Shown here: positions 49,158 to 63,768 of the stretch, piece after piece
Numbering within the stretch: position 1 is the first letter of the stretch
Layout of the letters: each line of letters starts with the position of its first letter
Assembly: GCA_037447605.1 (NCBI GenBank)
Contig: CM074816.1
Location: forward strand, 753,171-817,170
Direction: 5' to 3'
Origin: Zygnema circumcarinatum
Lineage: Eukaryota; Streptophyta; Zygnematophyceae; Zygnematales; Zygnemataceae
Length of the DNA: 64,000 nt
Notes under the pieces: generated by a model
The model's database searches: none
Told to the model about the DNA's origin: nothing
The model's input: the letters and a program-made list of their open reading frames with translations, nothing else
Made by a program: the position numbers and the translations under genes

Positions 49158-51326
49158 GTCTCTCCCCCCTTAAGCCCAACTCTTCCCCTGCCTCTCCTTT
49201 CAAAACAAGCACTGCACGCATGCGCTCCACCTGCATCAGGAAACCCGGAAAGGCGTTAAGAATGACAGAACAGACTTTTTTAAAATTTTAAAAAAATTCA
49301 CAAAAAGAACAGAATGCAGCCAGCCTTCCCGTACTACTCCTGTCCAATCAATACACTCCCTCTTTGACCAGGAAATCCCCCTCATCTAAGCCCCGCGCGG
49401 CCCCTCACCCTCACCCTGCCCCGCGCTTGCCCGCCTCCGCCAGCCACCCCTCCAGCGTGAGTGCGCGCGTTCCTGCAAGGCTCGCCCTCCAAATGTTATT
49501 TTCGGCACCGCCAAGAGCACACCAGCCGGGCAGCCCACCAAACATTTTGCACCCTGCCCGCCCATGCGCGCCGGCTCCCGGGCAGACCAAAACATTTCTC
49601 CCCCAAACAGCGGCCGCCGCTTCCCAGTCTCCGCCCGGATTCCTCCGCCGGCGCCGCCGCCCGCCCGTCCGTACACTCCGTCCGTATACCTCCACCCACT
49701 CTAATCGACGGTCCGCCACGTTTCCCGCCGCAAAATTCGGCCTTTTCAACGGCTGGGATCTGCGACCGGCCCCGAATTCCGGCCGTTGGGGCGCCCAGCG
49801 GCCTCGCTGGTGCGGCCGGGCGGGCCCGCCCGCGCCGTCGACCGTTGACCGGCGCGGAGTCTTTCGAGGCCCCGTACGGACCGTACGGTCGGCCCTCGTG
49901 TAAGAACGCGCCAGGTGGCGGCGCAGCTGGTGGGCGCCCCGGGCAGGAGGGCGTGTCGTCACGCGCCAACGCTCCAGCTGGCACTACCACGAGCGGGGGG
50001 AGCTTGGCCCCTCCGCCCGCCACGTGGCCCCGAGCAGCCGGTGACGGGGCCAATCCGGATCACGGAATAGGGAAGTGGGCGGCGTGTCGGTGGCGCGCCT
50101 TAGGTGCTGACATGTAGTCATAGGTCGGTGGATAGAATAGGGAAACTAGGGGTCTAAGACCTACTGGGCTAGGGCCCTACGGTCCATTGGCACCCTAGGG
50201 GACACTAGGGCCCTACGGTCCACAGGCACCCACTCACCTTTCTAGGCTCCGACTGAGCTCTCGGCCTTCGCCGTACGGTGGCGGTGGAGCTGGAGGGGGT
50301 AGGGTGTAAGGTGTAGGGTGTGAGGTTTAGGGTTTAGGGTTTGGGGTTTAGGGTTTAGGGTTGGAGATCTAGAGGTCTGCTGATGGGCAGGCGGGAGGGG
50401 AGGGAGGAGAAGTGAAGGCCCAGATTTGGGCTTCTTATGGCCCTTGAGGCGACGGCCTAGAGGTTGGGTTCTAGAGGTTATGCTCTAGAGGCTAGGTTCT
50501 AGGGTCTAGGGTCTTTCAGCTTCTGAAGAAAATGATGCGCAAGGCTTCAAGGCGCTGAAAACAGTCGGCGAGATTGTCAGGAGTATGAGAAACGATACCT
50601 TCACGTTCCCTTCTCTATTACTTAATTACTTTACTAATAAAAAGTAATGGGGAATGGCATTAATCTCACGATGGCGAGATGTTAATTAGGGGGACATGCG
50701 CTTACGCGATAAACCTGGCCAGCAGCATGGGGCAAGGTTTGCGCAGAAATGAAGGAAGCGTTGAACGAGCTAGGGTTGCAATTCCTATGAGTTGAAATCC
50801 TAGCAGAAAAGACCACCACAATAAATTCAGGGTATCAAAGTTGTCCATGGAGGAAGCAGCATTCCGTTACCAAACTTGCAGAACTGTAGAACAGTAGCCT
50901 TCCCATTTGTCATGTATAAGGGTCTAGAAATAGGGTAAAAACCTACGGTTTAGTATCCGATAAAACAATGTTGAAATGGGCTGTACTCATCCCTTCTTCA
51001 CCCCGCAAGCTTCCATTCAAGAAAAGGTATCGCCTCCTGTACTGCTCCCGCAGCCTGAGAATAAAATTACCATGCCCCCCCAACTAAATGTCTAGAAAAG
51101 TGGTACTCTATTAAATGCCTTATGCCGGTTGGAATTATTGCTCCTTTTGTCGCTGCTTGGCTCGGGACAGCTGAGCATTGTACAGCGTCACAAACCCCCC
51201 TGTTTCCCCCCCTGTCCTCTCTCTTTCTCTCTGTCTCTCTCTCTCTTCACCTCCCTTCCTCCCTTCCTCCTCCCCTCTCTCCCTAACCCCCTCCCTCACT
51301 TTCTCCCTTCCCCCCTCCATGCAAGC
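49158..51326. other. Intergenic region, GH5 promoter and GBA2 3' flank
   Basis: No gene is supported. 49380-50100 is GC-rich with long overlapping open frames on both strands that show no family motif; it contains GCCACGTGG at about 50020. 50157-50231 has a direct repeat of CTAGGGCCCTACGGTCCA (two copies ~46 bases apart). 50325-50362 is telomere-like (GTTTAGGG)n, and 50450-50512 is a CTAGAGGTT/CTAGGGT-rich run. The remainder is unremarkable. Confidence 0.5.
50325..50362. repeat. Short telomere-like TTTAGGG block
   Basis: About five units of (G)TTTAGGG and variants, the Arabidopsis-type telomere unit. They are interstitial, with ordinary sequence on both sides. Confidence 0.8.
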
Positions 51327-54300
51327 TCAGGCTCCGCTTGTCTCTCCGCAGCAGCCGCAAGTGAACGCCCGAACTAGGCGAGGCCGCCTAGACCTCCGCT
51401 TCCTCATGACGCCTGCCACAGCGGAGGTGAAGGCAGAGAGAGAGGGGAAGGAGGGGTGCTCTTGGCTGTTGGAAAGGGAGGGCAGGGGAGCGGAAGGGAT
51501 GCCCTTGGGGGGAGAGAGCGCCCACTGCATCGCCCATATGGCGAGTGGGCGCATGTAGGAGAGGGAGCGGAAGTGGCCCCGCGTGGTCCAGGCCTCGGGG
51601 GTCTGAAACCAGTACCTGTGAGAGAGCCATGCAAGGAATGAGGAAGGTAATGGATTTTGAACCGCGACTTGCAGAAACCCTAAAATTCCGTTTCAGTTAG
51701 AGTTTGCTGCATGGAACGAGCCTCACCCGTGCTCTTGCCAGCCTGCCTGATATATGCCGGCAGACGTTTTGAAGGCCTCTTCACGAAGGCCCTGCAAGCA
51801 GCGCAGGAAAACAACACATAAGAAAAGGGGGCGGGGGGGAATTTCGTACCGAAGCATGCTTGTCTATATGTGGGCACAATATGGGGTTTCAAACTTGAAA
51901 AACTCGATAGGGAAATTTGTGTTAAAGGAAGCACTCTGTATCTCGCTGTTACTACCTATTTCAAGGACAAGCGTGTTCTGATTTCAAATTCCGAAAAGTG
52001 GAACCTTTCAAGGCGTGAAACCCCCTAATGAATGACCAGGCATAGCGCCTCCAAGATGCGGTAAAGAGGACAACGGTTGTCAAAGCAGAATGTGCAAAAG
52101 GCTCGCAACGAGACACAAGAAGAGGGATAGAGAAACCGGGAGGGGAAAGCGGGAGGGAGAAGAGAGTGAGAGACGGAGAGAGAGAGAGAGAGAGAGCCTC
52201 CTGCACCTCATACAGCATAGCTGCGGCTGCGCTGTAAGTGACACCTGTCCAAATCTCCCGCGACTGCATGCAGGTCTTGTCCACCTGCTCCTCACCACCA
52301 CTACACATGAGATCTACATTCGACCAACTTGCCAGAAACTCAAGACTAGGAGCCTACAAAGCATAACCCCTGAACACCCAAAATCTATCTAGCAAGGAAT
52401 ATGACTTTAATCTGGTGAAAAACGCCGACAGCTGCTTTTCAGCATTAAGAAAGCAGATAAAGTCGTGACTGTTCTCGAGCGCTACTCACTCGTATGCCAT
52501 CAATCAACCTTGTCAACGCAGTCAACATGTCATCCTCACCATCGTGAGCCCGTAATTCTTTCCAAATGTCCTCCCACACGTGCTAAAACAAAAGAACAAA
52601 TAAAAAAAAAACCAACATAAACGACAACAAAAAGAGATTCAGGATTCAGGATTTCAGTACTTACCCTGCCGTCGGGATGCATGCCATTTACAGCTCCCAT
52701 ACGCCCGTTTCCCACCTTCATAACATTGAATCTGTGCCACCACTACCTTGTTTAGTGCCTTGTTCCACACCTCAACCGTTGCAGTCCAACTTTCTCCCAC
52801 TATTACTATCTCCTTTCCTTTGACAACCTCTATCAACTTCAAATGTCACAAGCTCCTTCACACAATCTGATGTTTCTCGCCCGTCATCTCTCAGCTTATG
52901 CTTCTAATAGCTCCCCAACCCACATCTCTCTATAAGGTTCCAAAACAAAAGCATTATCATCGAGCTACTCACTCATAAACTGTCTGCAATGCCGAGCGAG
53001 CTTTGTCGCTGGGAAAGAGAGGAGGCAACCCGCAAGACCAACCATACCTGCACAAACCCAAACTCAAAGCTTATGAAAAAGCGGCTTCTGCAGAATGAGG
53101 AGGGAGGGAGAGAGGGAGGGATCGCTAAGCGCATCATGTATTGGCTTCGTTTCACCGGTTCTAGAGATGAATGGAACATCAAAACCTGCTAATGTACGAC
53201 ATCCAGCTTGACAACATCCCACAGCTGTTTCTTGTCAAGAACAGCAATTACAAAAAGTACGAATGCATTGACAGAGAAATATGGACCGAATGAATGGCTG
53301 TACGCTCACTCCGAGAAATTGAAGTCTACGATTTTATTGTAGTGTGCTCTTAATACTGCAAACGGTGATAGGAAGGGAAGCTCCCATATAACACAGAATG
53401 GTGAGTATAAGATAAGTATTCTACTAAGGAGGGCATAAATGGCATACCACTGTCCTGCCATCTGATCCGCCTGAATGGAGTTGCTGTTAGAACTGTCGTA
53501 CTTGAAGTACCTGCCAACAATGCACAAAAACCAAAACGAAGAATAAAGACGAAGATATTGCAATAATAAACCTTCATATTCAGCCAGCAATACACAAGAC
53601 TGACTGCCCTATGCTTGCAGGCACTCCAAGGGAAAAAGGGAGATACGAATGATTCAGCTGTTCCATATACAATAAAAAAAACTTAAAGCCCTCTGGGTGT
53701 CTAAGACTTCACTCACTTGCCATTCCATAATTTCTCCTCATAGGCCACTCGACCCTGCGTGAACCCGTGCCCCCATCCACAATGGTCATTTAACCATGCG
53801 AGACATAAGAAGTCAGCTTTGCTAGGGAGGGAGAGGAAGGAGGGAATGTCGGAAGGGGAGGTTGAAGAGAAACACCTTCTCGAGTAGTGTACGGAAATGT
53901 GTGGCAGCTTGAGGCTCCTTCATGAGGTCAGCATAAGCAGCAGCTGCTTGCAGGGCAGCTAACCACAGACCTCCGCAATACGCACTAACTCCGTGGACTG
54001 ACCTGCCCACATTTCCCCGTAGCTCTTCATTTAAGCTTTCACAAGAGGCACACTTTCATTTTCCTTCTCCAATACATTTACTACGCTTGTCACTGTGAGC
54101 CACCAAACAGAGAGATGAACTACACGTCGTTAAGCGAGGCAGCAGAGAGTGACAGGCTTTAGTGAAGCATTGTTTTCTGGTGGCAGGGTTTATGCCAAAA
54201 AATGTATTAATGTCTAGGTCCATTAGTGCTAAAAAGCTCCTATGTTGCTTTTATTCTAAGATGTGTGTGATAACCCTTCAAAAAGAATTGAAAAACCATG

Positions 54301-57300
54301 AATGGAAAACTTCAGAAATATAAAAAATCCCCTTCTTCTCAACTAATGGTTCAATGTATTGGCATTTGCGTCCATAAGTAGCCACTAGCAGCTGTACAGC
54401 AATCAACAGCGAGTTTATTACATAACGTCCCGTTCTTGCTGGTGAGATTTACTTTGATTGAGAAGCGAAAAGGACCCTACTTGAAAAAAAGCATGACCAG
54501 CACCTCAAAGCTATCTCATACATGCCACTAATTCGAGGGATTCGAATTCAGATCAGCACATAAGCGCAGCAATTCAATTTGCCCAAAATGTACTTTGCAA
54601 ACATGTGGCTGCAACCCAGATTGGTCTAATGCAAGCAGCATTCAAGGCTGTCGATAGGTCATATATACCAAGCATCGTAAGTTTGGTCAGCAAAGCCATC
54701 GTTTTCAATGAGGCCATCACCATCACGGTCGAATTGTTCCACATAAATCATTGCCTTCCACACCTGCAGGAGACCCCAAATTCATCTTATTTGCACAAGA
54801 AACAGGAAAAGTGTGCATGTGCAAGCTCAAGACATCACAGACCGTCGCATTTCCTTCCAATAGCTTTCAGTCTTTTGTTGCTTCAGTATGTGCCCATCCA
54901 GAATTTTGGATTGTCAATTCTAAGTATTTGAGTGGTACATGCCGGATTCATACATCCTGTAGATTGCCTTCGGACTGGGTTTAAACTCTCTTACTCGGCC
55001 TGAACTGAGATCATGGCAACAGCAATGCTAACGCCCTAGTGTGAGTGTGGGAGAACAAGCGACTAACGGAAGGGAGAGTGATGAACTGAGGGAAAGTGAC
55101 TTGTGGAGAAACGAGTGATTAGTAGGAGAAGTAGAGCTTACTGCAGGCCACACAGCATAAGCGAATTGCATATTTCCCGTAGCCACCACGTCCCTATACA
55201 CCTGCAAGAGAACTTTCCCAGCTTATGGAACTTTCCACTGGCAGTTCAACTATGACAATGAAAGAGAAGGCCGAGAAAACAAGGGGGACACAAATAAAGG
55301 CAGATGCGAACAAAGTTAATCCGTTCATGCTGAAGTGGTGAGTAGCACAGTTAAGGGATGTCAATCTGCTGCAAAGCGCACCTGAAGAACAAATTTACAA
55401 TTGAGGTCTTTCCACTGACTTGTATCGTGAATATTGTAAGAATTGAGATGCAACCATGGATCACTATTGCCGAGGTCATGCGGCACGCTGCCTGCCACCT
55501 TTCGCACACCGTCCTTTCCATCCATCAAAAACCTCACTTTTTTGCGTTGCTGCTTTCCCATTGCCTCCCCACAAACAGGACGATGAAATAAGCTACACTA
55601 CCCAGGCACTTTCCAGCCATACCCCGAAAGTCGCAAGTGAACGTCGGGGGCATATCGGCAAACATCGAAAACAAAACCTTGCCATTGGCCACAGTCCAAC
55701 AAGCAGAGTTCAGCCTTAAAAAAAAGCTATGGGGTTAATGATTACTAACTGAAAGCAAGGGAGGATGAGTAGTGATCAGATGAATTTAGATAGCGCTGAG
55801 TAATAAGCAGGTCATGATTGAAGGATGGCAGTCGGCAAGGATTGAGGAGCTGACCTCCCGAAGCGTTCCCACAGCAAAGTCCCTTTGCACAGAGAGCTCG
55901 AGAAGAGGAAACAGAGAGAGAAGTGCAAATGACGCGTAGAAATGAACATCATACCTGCGTACAGCGCCACATATTACCTTTACATACTTTGACGACTTTA
56001 TCCAAGACTGCGGGTTGCCATGTTCAGCATTATCATGCGCAGCACGAAGAGATTTAAGCCTTTCTTTCACGACACGTACGTGCTGCAACAAGCGTAGTAG
56101 TGCTATTAATTTGACCCCTATCTTAAGCAACCCAAATCTCCTTCAATGCCATTCAACTTACGTGTTCCACATCACATACTCCAGGCCTTCCAGGTATAAA
56201 AACTGTCCCACATTCTCCTCTCCCTCTTGCAGCAGCATTATGCCCGTACATGATTTCCAAAGTGGTACATCCGCGTCATTCTGACTTGCAGCAGACTCTG
56301 CTCCACTAATACTGCCTGAAAACAGCTCCACTCCTTGCCCCTTCCTTTCCCCGCTTCTCTTGTTTCCTGCCTTTACCAAAGGTTCATCCTCGCTCTCAAT
56401 AGTCGGTAAGTCCGACTCACTCGCACTTGTAACAAGGATTTCAATTCCATGCTCGGGGGCATAGTTTACATCATCAATCACCACGGTTTCAAAATCGGTC
56501 ACAATATTCTCCAGACCCGGATTGTCCTGGCTATTTGGGTTCAAACCTGCTGTCACTGTGCTGTTTCTGCTTTGCTCAGCGTCAAAACCATTTCCAACTG
56601 AATTATATCCCACGTGTATGTCACCCTCGGCAGAATTTATCGCAGTAGTCTGCTTCACTACCCTGCCATTTTTTTCAGTTTTCTGCTGTGTATTAGTCGA
56701 GTCTGACTCACGCAGTCTGAAAGTGTTTGAGGTGCGCTCAAATGGTAATGGCTTAGGCCGAGGGCTCAACCCTTCAGCTGCCCCTTCTGCTATTGGCAGA
56801 CCTGCCATCAGCTCTGAATCTCTTCTGGTAATAGATGCTCCTAAAGACTGTTCATATGTGAGCTTTCTCCGCCACTCTTCAGGGTTACGTTCTTCCAACC
56901 TCGGTCCTCCGTCTGGAAATCGACAAGAGATCGAGACATTAAATGTATATTTCAATTTGTACTTCCTGCTTAAAATGATCGTTTAAACGCAGCTTGGTTT
57001 ACACAATTATAGAGAGGTCTCAACACTGTGTCTGATAGATACTCTATCCCAAGTAAGCAATCACATTAAAGTGCATCGAAGTGCACGCAAGCATAAATAC
57101 AGGCGGCATGAAAAAGTGTTTTTTGAGCATAAATGTCAGTATGTGTGTCTGTATGTAACTGCATGCAGGGCAAAGAACACACCTGTCCAAATAGTGCCTC
57201 CGGCAACAAGGTAATAGAGCTCGTTGAACAGCGTCACTCGATACCTGACGCAAGTTCCAACAAGCACCAAATGTGTTCACAACTAAAAGAACAAGTTTTC

Positions 57301-60300
57301 CAGCTCGATTTTGAACATTCCTTACATGCATTCCACGGATACCAGAATAACCCTCACTTCAGATTTTTCTAAGAACACGGTGCTGCCAAAGTCAACATAG
57401 GATGATTTCAAGGACCCCAGGGCCGCTACATTTGTCATGCATTCTTCATCATTTACAGTTTGATAGCACCACCAAGTTGGCATTCGCCCGTTTTCGTCGA
57501 TTTACAATCACAACATTTCACTGGACGGAGGGATGGAGAAATGGGCACAGAGAGAACCAAAAAGCAAAATTCCTAACAGGACGGTCAGCAGGACTCCTCC
57601 AAACCGACTATTTTTTGCCTTTCTTGAGACCAAAGTTGCAAATGATTCATCAGGAGTATGTGGCAAGGGCACATAGTATAATGATTGAGAAATCTTCCCT
57701 CACGGACGGATTCCCACAGTTCACAGCTTTTCAAACATTCGTTTGCTGAGACCTCCCCTCCCTCGCTCTTCATGACGAAAGATTCCTCCTTCCTCTCCTT
57801 AACTGACAGCAAACACTGAAGCTCACCATTCGGGAAGGGTCGTATCATTAAGGATCGGAGTTTGCCATTCTTCAATCGCATCTTCCCAATGTCGGAACCC
57901 TGCACGTGGCAGCACCTTGCACTCCAATGATCTTTTCATCCGATGCAATGAGGATGCGTGCGGATGAATGACCCAAACCAGTCACTACTACTCAGCAAAT
58001 TGAACGCAAGAGCAGTGAGACTTAAAATTTATTCGTGAACAAGAGTCAAGCTGACCTAGGGTTTTACTGGTCAACAAGGGCTTTTAACTCACCAACCAGG
58101 GCGTCATAAGCTAATTTTGGAGCTGCATTGCCATCTTGTCCATAATACTGCGTGTAGCGCCTGCAAAACACCCAGCAACAATCTTAAACCTGAAGGCCAT
58201 ACATCATGAAACTGAAACCCGCTCCTATAATTTGAAACTCTCTCCATTTTGTGTGAGAGAAGAAGGCTGCATTCCCTGTTGCCATAGCCAGAATGCATTA
58301 CAACTGCCATTCTCCGGCCAACCTACACAGCTACCTGTAGTATGAGCTCCTTCGATTGAACTTAATGATCGGAGAATCCCAAGCAAAGGAAAAAACAACT
58401 TCTCGCTTCCCATTGGCTGGTATTGTCACAGTCGCTGCAACAGCTGCACCAATGGCTGTGCCGCCAAACGATGGAGCTTTTGTGGCTCGAACATCACGCT
58501 CCTTTACAAATTTGCCATGCTGTCACAACCCCCTCCTACCCCTTTTCTGGTTTATACGAGTCCTGCCAAACTAATGGTCAGACCATCAGCAGATGATTGC
58601 AAAGATGGTGCAGCACTTTGACTGCTCTATGCCACGCTTCAGTCCCTTTCCATGGTTTCCTGCCACCACATACTCTTTTTTTTTTTCGTTTTTTTTGCAT
58701 TCTCGGGTTTGGGAGTTTGACTCCCCCCAAAAGTTCTCAATGCTGCGCCTCTTTTGGCCTATCAAATGCTGTGCGCTCATAGGTATGGTGGAATGCACTA
58801 CAAGATTTTATCCAATAGTCGTGTGGGATAATCCGCAACAAGGCACTTGCGTTCATCCTTGTACATTGCCATACACTCTTGTTACACGGTGATTTTCTCG
58901 CGTGTTTTGGAAAGCTGAAGCATTAAGGAAACAACAAAACAAAGCCTGCAAGAAACAACAACAAATGCCCTCCCTCCAAAGTGGCCTACCTGTTCAATTT
59001 CCATCCACATGTCCCTAGCGGTACAGTCACCGCCTTGACCAGTTACAGAGAAGCGTGGACAGACTGTAACCTCCACATTTTCGGTCTCCAAGGCTGCAAT
59101 AGCGAAGGTAACAGGAGCTCCAATCTTTGCTGTCCTGCACCTCATCGACACCACTGGGTTAGCATATCGTGAGAAATGCAGCTCCCACTTACAACAGTTC
59201 AACTTAACTTTTAAGAGACTTTTAATGTACACAAAGGGCCCTTAAAGACAGGTTCGCTAGCCTTTACCGACAGGAAAAAAAGGACTTTTGGCTTGTATAG
59301 AGAATCTTGCATGTAGCATCCAAGATCCGTTTGGGCCTCAGAACCTACTGGAAGAGAAACTGCTTAAAATTTATTGAAGTCACAGCTTGAAGAACAAGAC
59401 CCAAAGAAAAAAGAACATACCGATGATGCAGCAGCACTCCAGAAGCACACTTCTCTCTGCAAGTTTACATGAACAAACGAACCACCCAAAGCCCAAAATC
59501 AGGGTACCCTCTTATCGAAATGGATCAACGGCAATTTTGTTTTTTCTCAATATTCTAGCCACAACCTTTCAGAATTCTCTAGTAATTAGTATGCAGGACT
59601 CCCAATGATCACTGTTGAGAAAACCTGTGCAGGAAAGTCTCAGTGAAACAAACGGCCGACCTGAAAGGAGAATTATGGTGACCACCCTTCAGCATTGAGT
59701 CTCCCCCAATCGAATTCTGCAGAGACGAAAGGAGAGATAAGTTCAGCAGTAAGCAGCAGACTCTTAACAGTTTATGGTTACAATTATTACGGTTTTACCT
59801 TTTGTTCCAGCAGATGAACTTCATGGCAAGATGGAAAATTTACCGCAAATGTAAAAAGAAGCGTCACTTCCGCATCATCCTTTCCTGTGTTGGCCAGCTG
59901 TCACCCGAAATGTCAGCAAATTCACTTAGTGGCGGTCAAAGAAGACCAGCAGAGAGGCTAAATGGGGAGGATTAACTTCCATTCTAAAACACCGACAAAA
60001 CGATCACATCACTCTGCAATAGGTCAACCGTTCGAAATAAGAAAAATCAAATTAAGTGACAAGTGGTAGCAATCCTGGAAAGTTAATTCATCGGCATTTT
60101 CCCCACAGGCAAAAGCATGTCTGTACGTACTGATGGCTTGGGAGTGCTCATAAACAACTGCACCCAATGTAACTACAGCTTTTGGCATGAACAATCCCCC
60201 TGTAGCACCTTTTATCTGTGGACTTCAAGCCAACAACGGTGGAACGTGGAATGTGTTGAGTCTCACACAATATGCGAAGACGCAGCTGGGAAGGCTGCTT

Positions 60301-63300
60301 TCTTGATAGTTGTGCGGAATAAAAGGTGATACTTGGCGACACGATATCGTCAACTCTGGGTCAGGTTCACCTAAAGGAACAGAGCTAAAAACCAAAGCGT
60401 GAGCAAATTGAACATGAATTTAAGGGTATCAAAATACAACTTGCTGTATCCCGATTCGTCCTTCACCATTATTGTTGGGATGGCACAGGACATTCACAGA
60501 CTTGCTTACCATCGTAGATTGTCCATGAACGTGGAAAGAGAGCATGATACACTGATTTCTGCCCATCAAGGTTCCACTTCCAAGACCCAATTCCCCAGTG
60601 GCCTTCTTTTGACCTGGATAAGATGCAGATACAGGGAGAATTCAGGTGCAGGCCTGAAAATTGAAATTGCACTGGAATTGAAGTGCATATGCTCAATGAA
60701 GCATAAGCTTGAATAATTGAACGATCTTTACACTAAAGGTGTCATTCAATGTATACAACGTAGACCGCATGAGCATACTGCCATACCATAATATTGAGTG
60801 AATGCGGAAATGGCAGTGACAGTTACACGGGCAATGTAACTAGTATCATTATTCACCTCCCACTGGTGGCACAGAATACATAAGTTAAAAAACAAAACAA
60901 TTGTCACACCTGTGGGTGCTGTCACAGCAGTTTTGACTACGAACGTTGGGTTCCCAGGTCAAACGCTTTACCTTAATTCCTTGGGCCGGCCTGGGTACAA
61001 GACCGAGGAGATCTTCCTCTCATTTGGCCCTCCTTTATCACGAGTTACAAAAACCTAAGTTCAGAAGCACCGGTTTCATGTAAGGTGACTCAAAAGCCTT
61101 AGATTCACCTCCATCCCAAACACAAGCAGTTTCTGGTCACTTCGAACGCGTAAAATTCAAGCACGTAACTTATTCCTTCCGCCAGAACATTATGCAGTTT
61201 GGTTTTCTTTAGGTGTGCTTGACGCATTGAGGTCGCTGTAAATCAACTTACAGAAAATTGGTCAGCCAGAACAGGCTCTTCCTCGCAGACACCCGGGACA
61301 AATTGCCATCTTCGAAAGTCTCCACGAAACCCCCTTCCAATACTCCCACCCCTGCATGAGCCACCTCCATTACCATCTCCGCCTATAAAACCACAAGAAC
61401 GGGAGCTTTGCAGATTTCTACCCTCCTACAAAGGCTACCGATCATGAAAATCAGATCTCCTAGGCAACGGCTGATGATGTAAGAAGTACTTGAATCACTA
61501 CACAAAATCTAAAATGTTCTGACTATGAAAGCAAAGCTCACAGTCAACTGCCTCGAGCATGGACAGAATGAGAATACCTGCAGCAACACTTTCTGGAGAA
61601 AAATTCGTTCACCAAGAACTTTCACATGGATCAGTCTAAAGGCTCGCTGCTGACACTGACATCAAAATAACAAGCAGGAGAAGGCCGTGATGGTTAACTC
61701 ACCCAATGCCGCCGAGTGGCACCCCGTGGCAAGCGAGCGGCTTACTTTCACGATTGAAGGGGTCGATTGGCGGCACCTGCGGACTAGGTAAATCAGCAAT
61801 CGTCAGTGTACTTGGGAGAAAGGTCAATCCATGAATGTGTGAACCACAGCATCGGCTAATGACCTCGTAACTTTACTATTTTTCAGAAAAGCATTCGAGT
61901 GTTATACTTTTCACTACTCACCATGTGAACCTTCCCGTGTACACCATTCACGTTTCACTAAGTTCACTTTCTCATACATCTAGTCATTTGTGCATCCTCA
62001 AAGTACCATGCTCTCTGTGTTTCTAGCCATAGATTTAGTCAGACACACTATTCAGTCATCAATACACTCTTTCCCTACAGCAACAAGCCGTCACAATGTT
62101 CGTGATTTTTTTCTTTCTTGCAGAGATGTGGACTTTCCACGTGGTCATGCCCCTGTTCCTCTCCTTATGCAAAAATTCTACGACATGCTCAGAAAACCTC
62201 CCCTGCCGTCAGGACTGGGGTTGCAAAGCGTGAGGGACGAGGCGGGTATGAAGCCTCACCCTACCCTCTCTTTTCTCCTCGTTCACGTAGGACCACATTC
62301 GCAAGCCTAGTCTTGCCTGCATTGCACCAAAAGCAACGCGAAATGTCATGATAACAGTAAGCATCTAACTCTTTTACCAACGAAAAGGCATGCAAGGAGC
62401 CATGGCCATGGGCAAAGGTGGACGATTCGTCTGCAAATGAGCCGTCAGACAGAAACTGTTAACCATTTCGAAAGCATACAGGCCATCAATATTGCCTCCA
62501 AAGGCTTACCGACAACCCCAACGCTAAAGCAGAGTTTTGGGGATCGAAAGACCGCCAGCTGGAGCATGCTCACCATTTGCATGGCCTCATAGAAAGTGAC
62601 TGAAAACTCTCTGACTTGGTTGGCGTGAGAGTTGAGGGTTCGTCGCCATGCAAGCTCTGGAGGGGCACCAGAGGACTTGTCCAACTGTTCAAGGAACAAC
62701 AATCCTGACCTCCCTTTCAGGAACAGCTTTAAAATGTTCTGATGCAGTGCTGCAAGGAATTCCACATGATCAAAGAAGAAACGGCTGAACCTCACAAATT
62801 CGGCAGCGCAGAACTGTACTGTGCATACAAGTAATCATAAATCTCCTAAAACGAACAGTGGAGGTAGTGCAAAAACTCCCAGTAGAGCATGTAACAGAAA
62901 AAAGGTGACAAGCATAGAATGTCGATAAAGAAGAACACTCTAGCAGGAGAGCATTCTCATGAAGGTTTCCTGAAAACTTCCCAAAGATGAAGTTCCCATC
63001 TCCTTATGATGTCTCATGCCAACTTGGTTCAATAAAATTCCTTAACTACTACTGGCTGTATGCATTCCCTACTTGGTACACGACCCCGGAGAGCTGCTGC
63101 AATGCTGAACTGAACTGCGATTACCCAAAACGTCCAGACTCTGCACTTGCAATCTGATCATATGGAACGAAAGGTACTCTGACATTCTCCGTCCAAAGAA
63201 TGTGCATTACATCCAATGAAACTGCTTATTTTTTGACGATGATATGAATTGTGTCAGCCTAATTATATTAAATCTCGGTGTAGGAGACTACGAGAAATTA

Positions 63301-63768
63301 ATCAAAGAGAATTTCCTGTAAAAAAGTGAGTTGGTTAAGAAAACTAAAGGCCTTCCTCAAAAACAAATTAGGAAACATTCTGGCATAATCTGAAAAGACG
63401 TACGCATATACTTCGTCGTTTCCTTTAATCACAACTGAGTGGATTTGCATTTTGGAATGTTTACTTTACTTCATTTAACCTTTAGTCCATAGTTGCCTGC
63501 TCGAATGAATACTGAGCACGTCGGTTCATGAAACAGACAGTATGCCATTGCAACAGAAGTCCCGGCGGAAAACCTGAAAAGGAATTTGAGATGCCGGATC
63601 AAGGTTTAGAAAACCCTGCCATAGGAAACCTGCACTCGCCTGAACAGTTGGCCCTTTCGTGAAGAAGCTCAGCGGATTGGACCGTGAGTTCCGGCGTGAG
63701 TGCCGCGGCGAGAGGAGAATGGGTGAGAGCTCCTCTGAAGTGCGGCGAGGCGGCAGCTCTGACGCCAT
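51327..63768 (-). CDS. GBA2: Non-lysosomal glucosylceramidase (GBA2, GH116)
   Basis: About 28 exons; the first ones are 63640-63768, 62574-62684, 62260-62316, 61703-61776, 61252-61351 and 60972-61054, and the last ends at 51327. Ordered hallmarks: [138 protein letters not shown] (nucleophile Glu of GH116), [17 protein letters not shown] (acid/base Asp), [47 protein letters not shown] and [22 protein letters not shown]2 removes glucose from glucosylceramide at cytosol-facing membranes. A 250-residue exon (56162-56912) carries a long disordered acidic/Ser-rich insert ahead of the catalytic Glu. The first intron uses a GC donor. Residues after the catalytic domain form a basic tail ending CGETSGA. 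Confidence 0.88.

Noticed and set aside
49364-50117. Long overlapping frames on both strands upstream of GH5 (up to 218 codons)
   Set aside because: GC-rich sequence with few stops in any frame; no motif, no splice support and equal openness on both strands.
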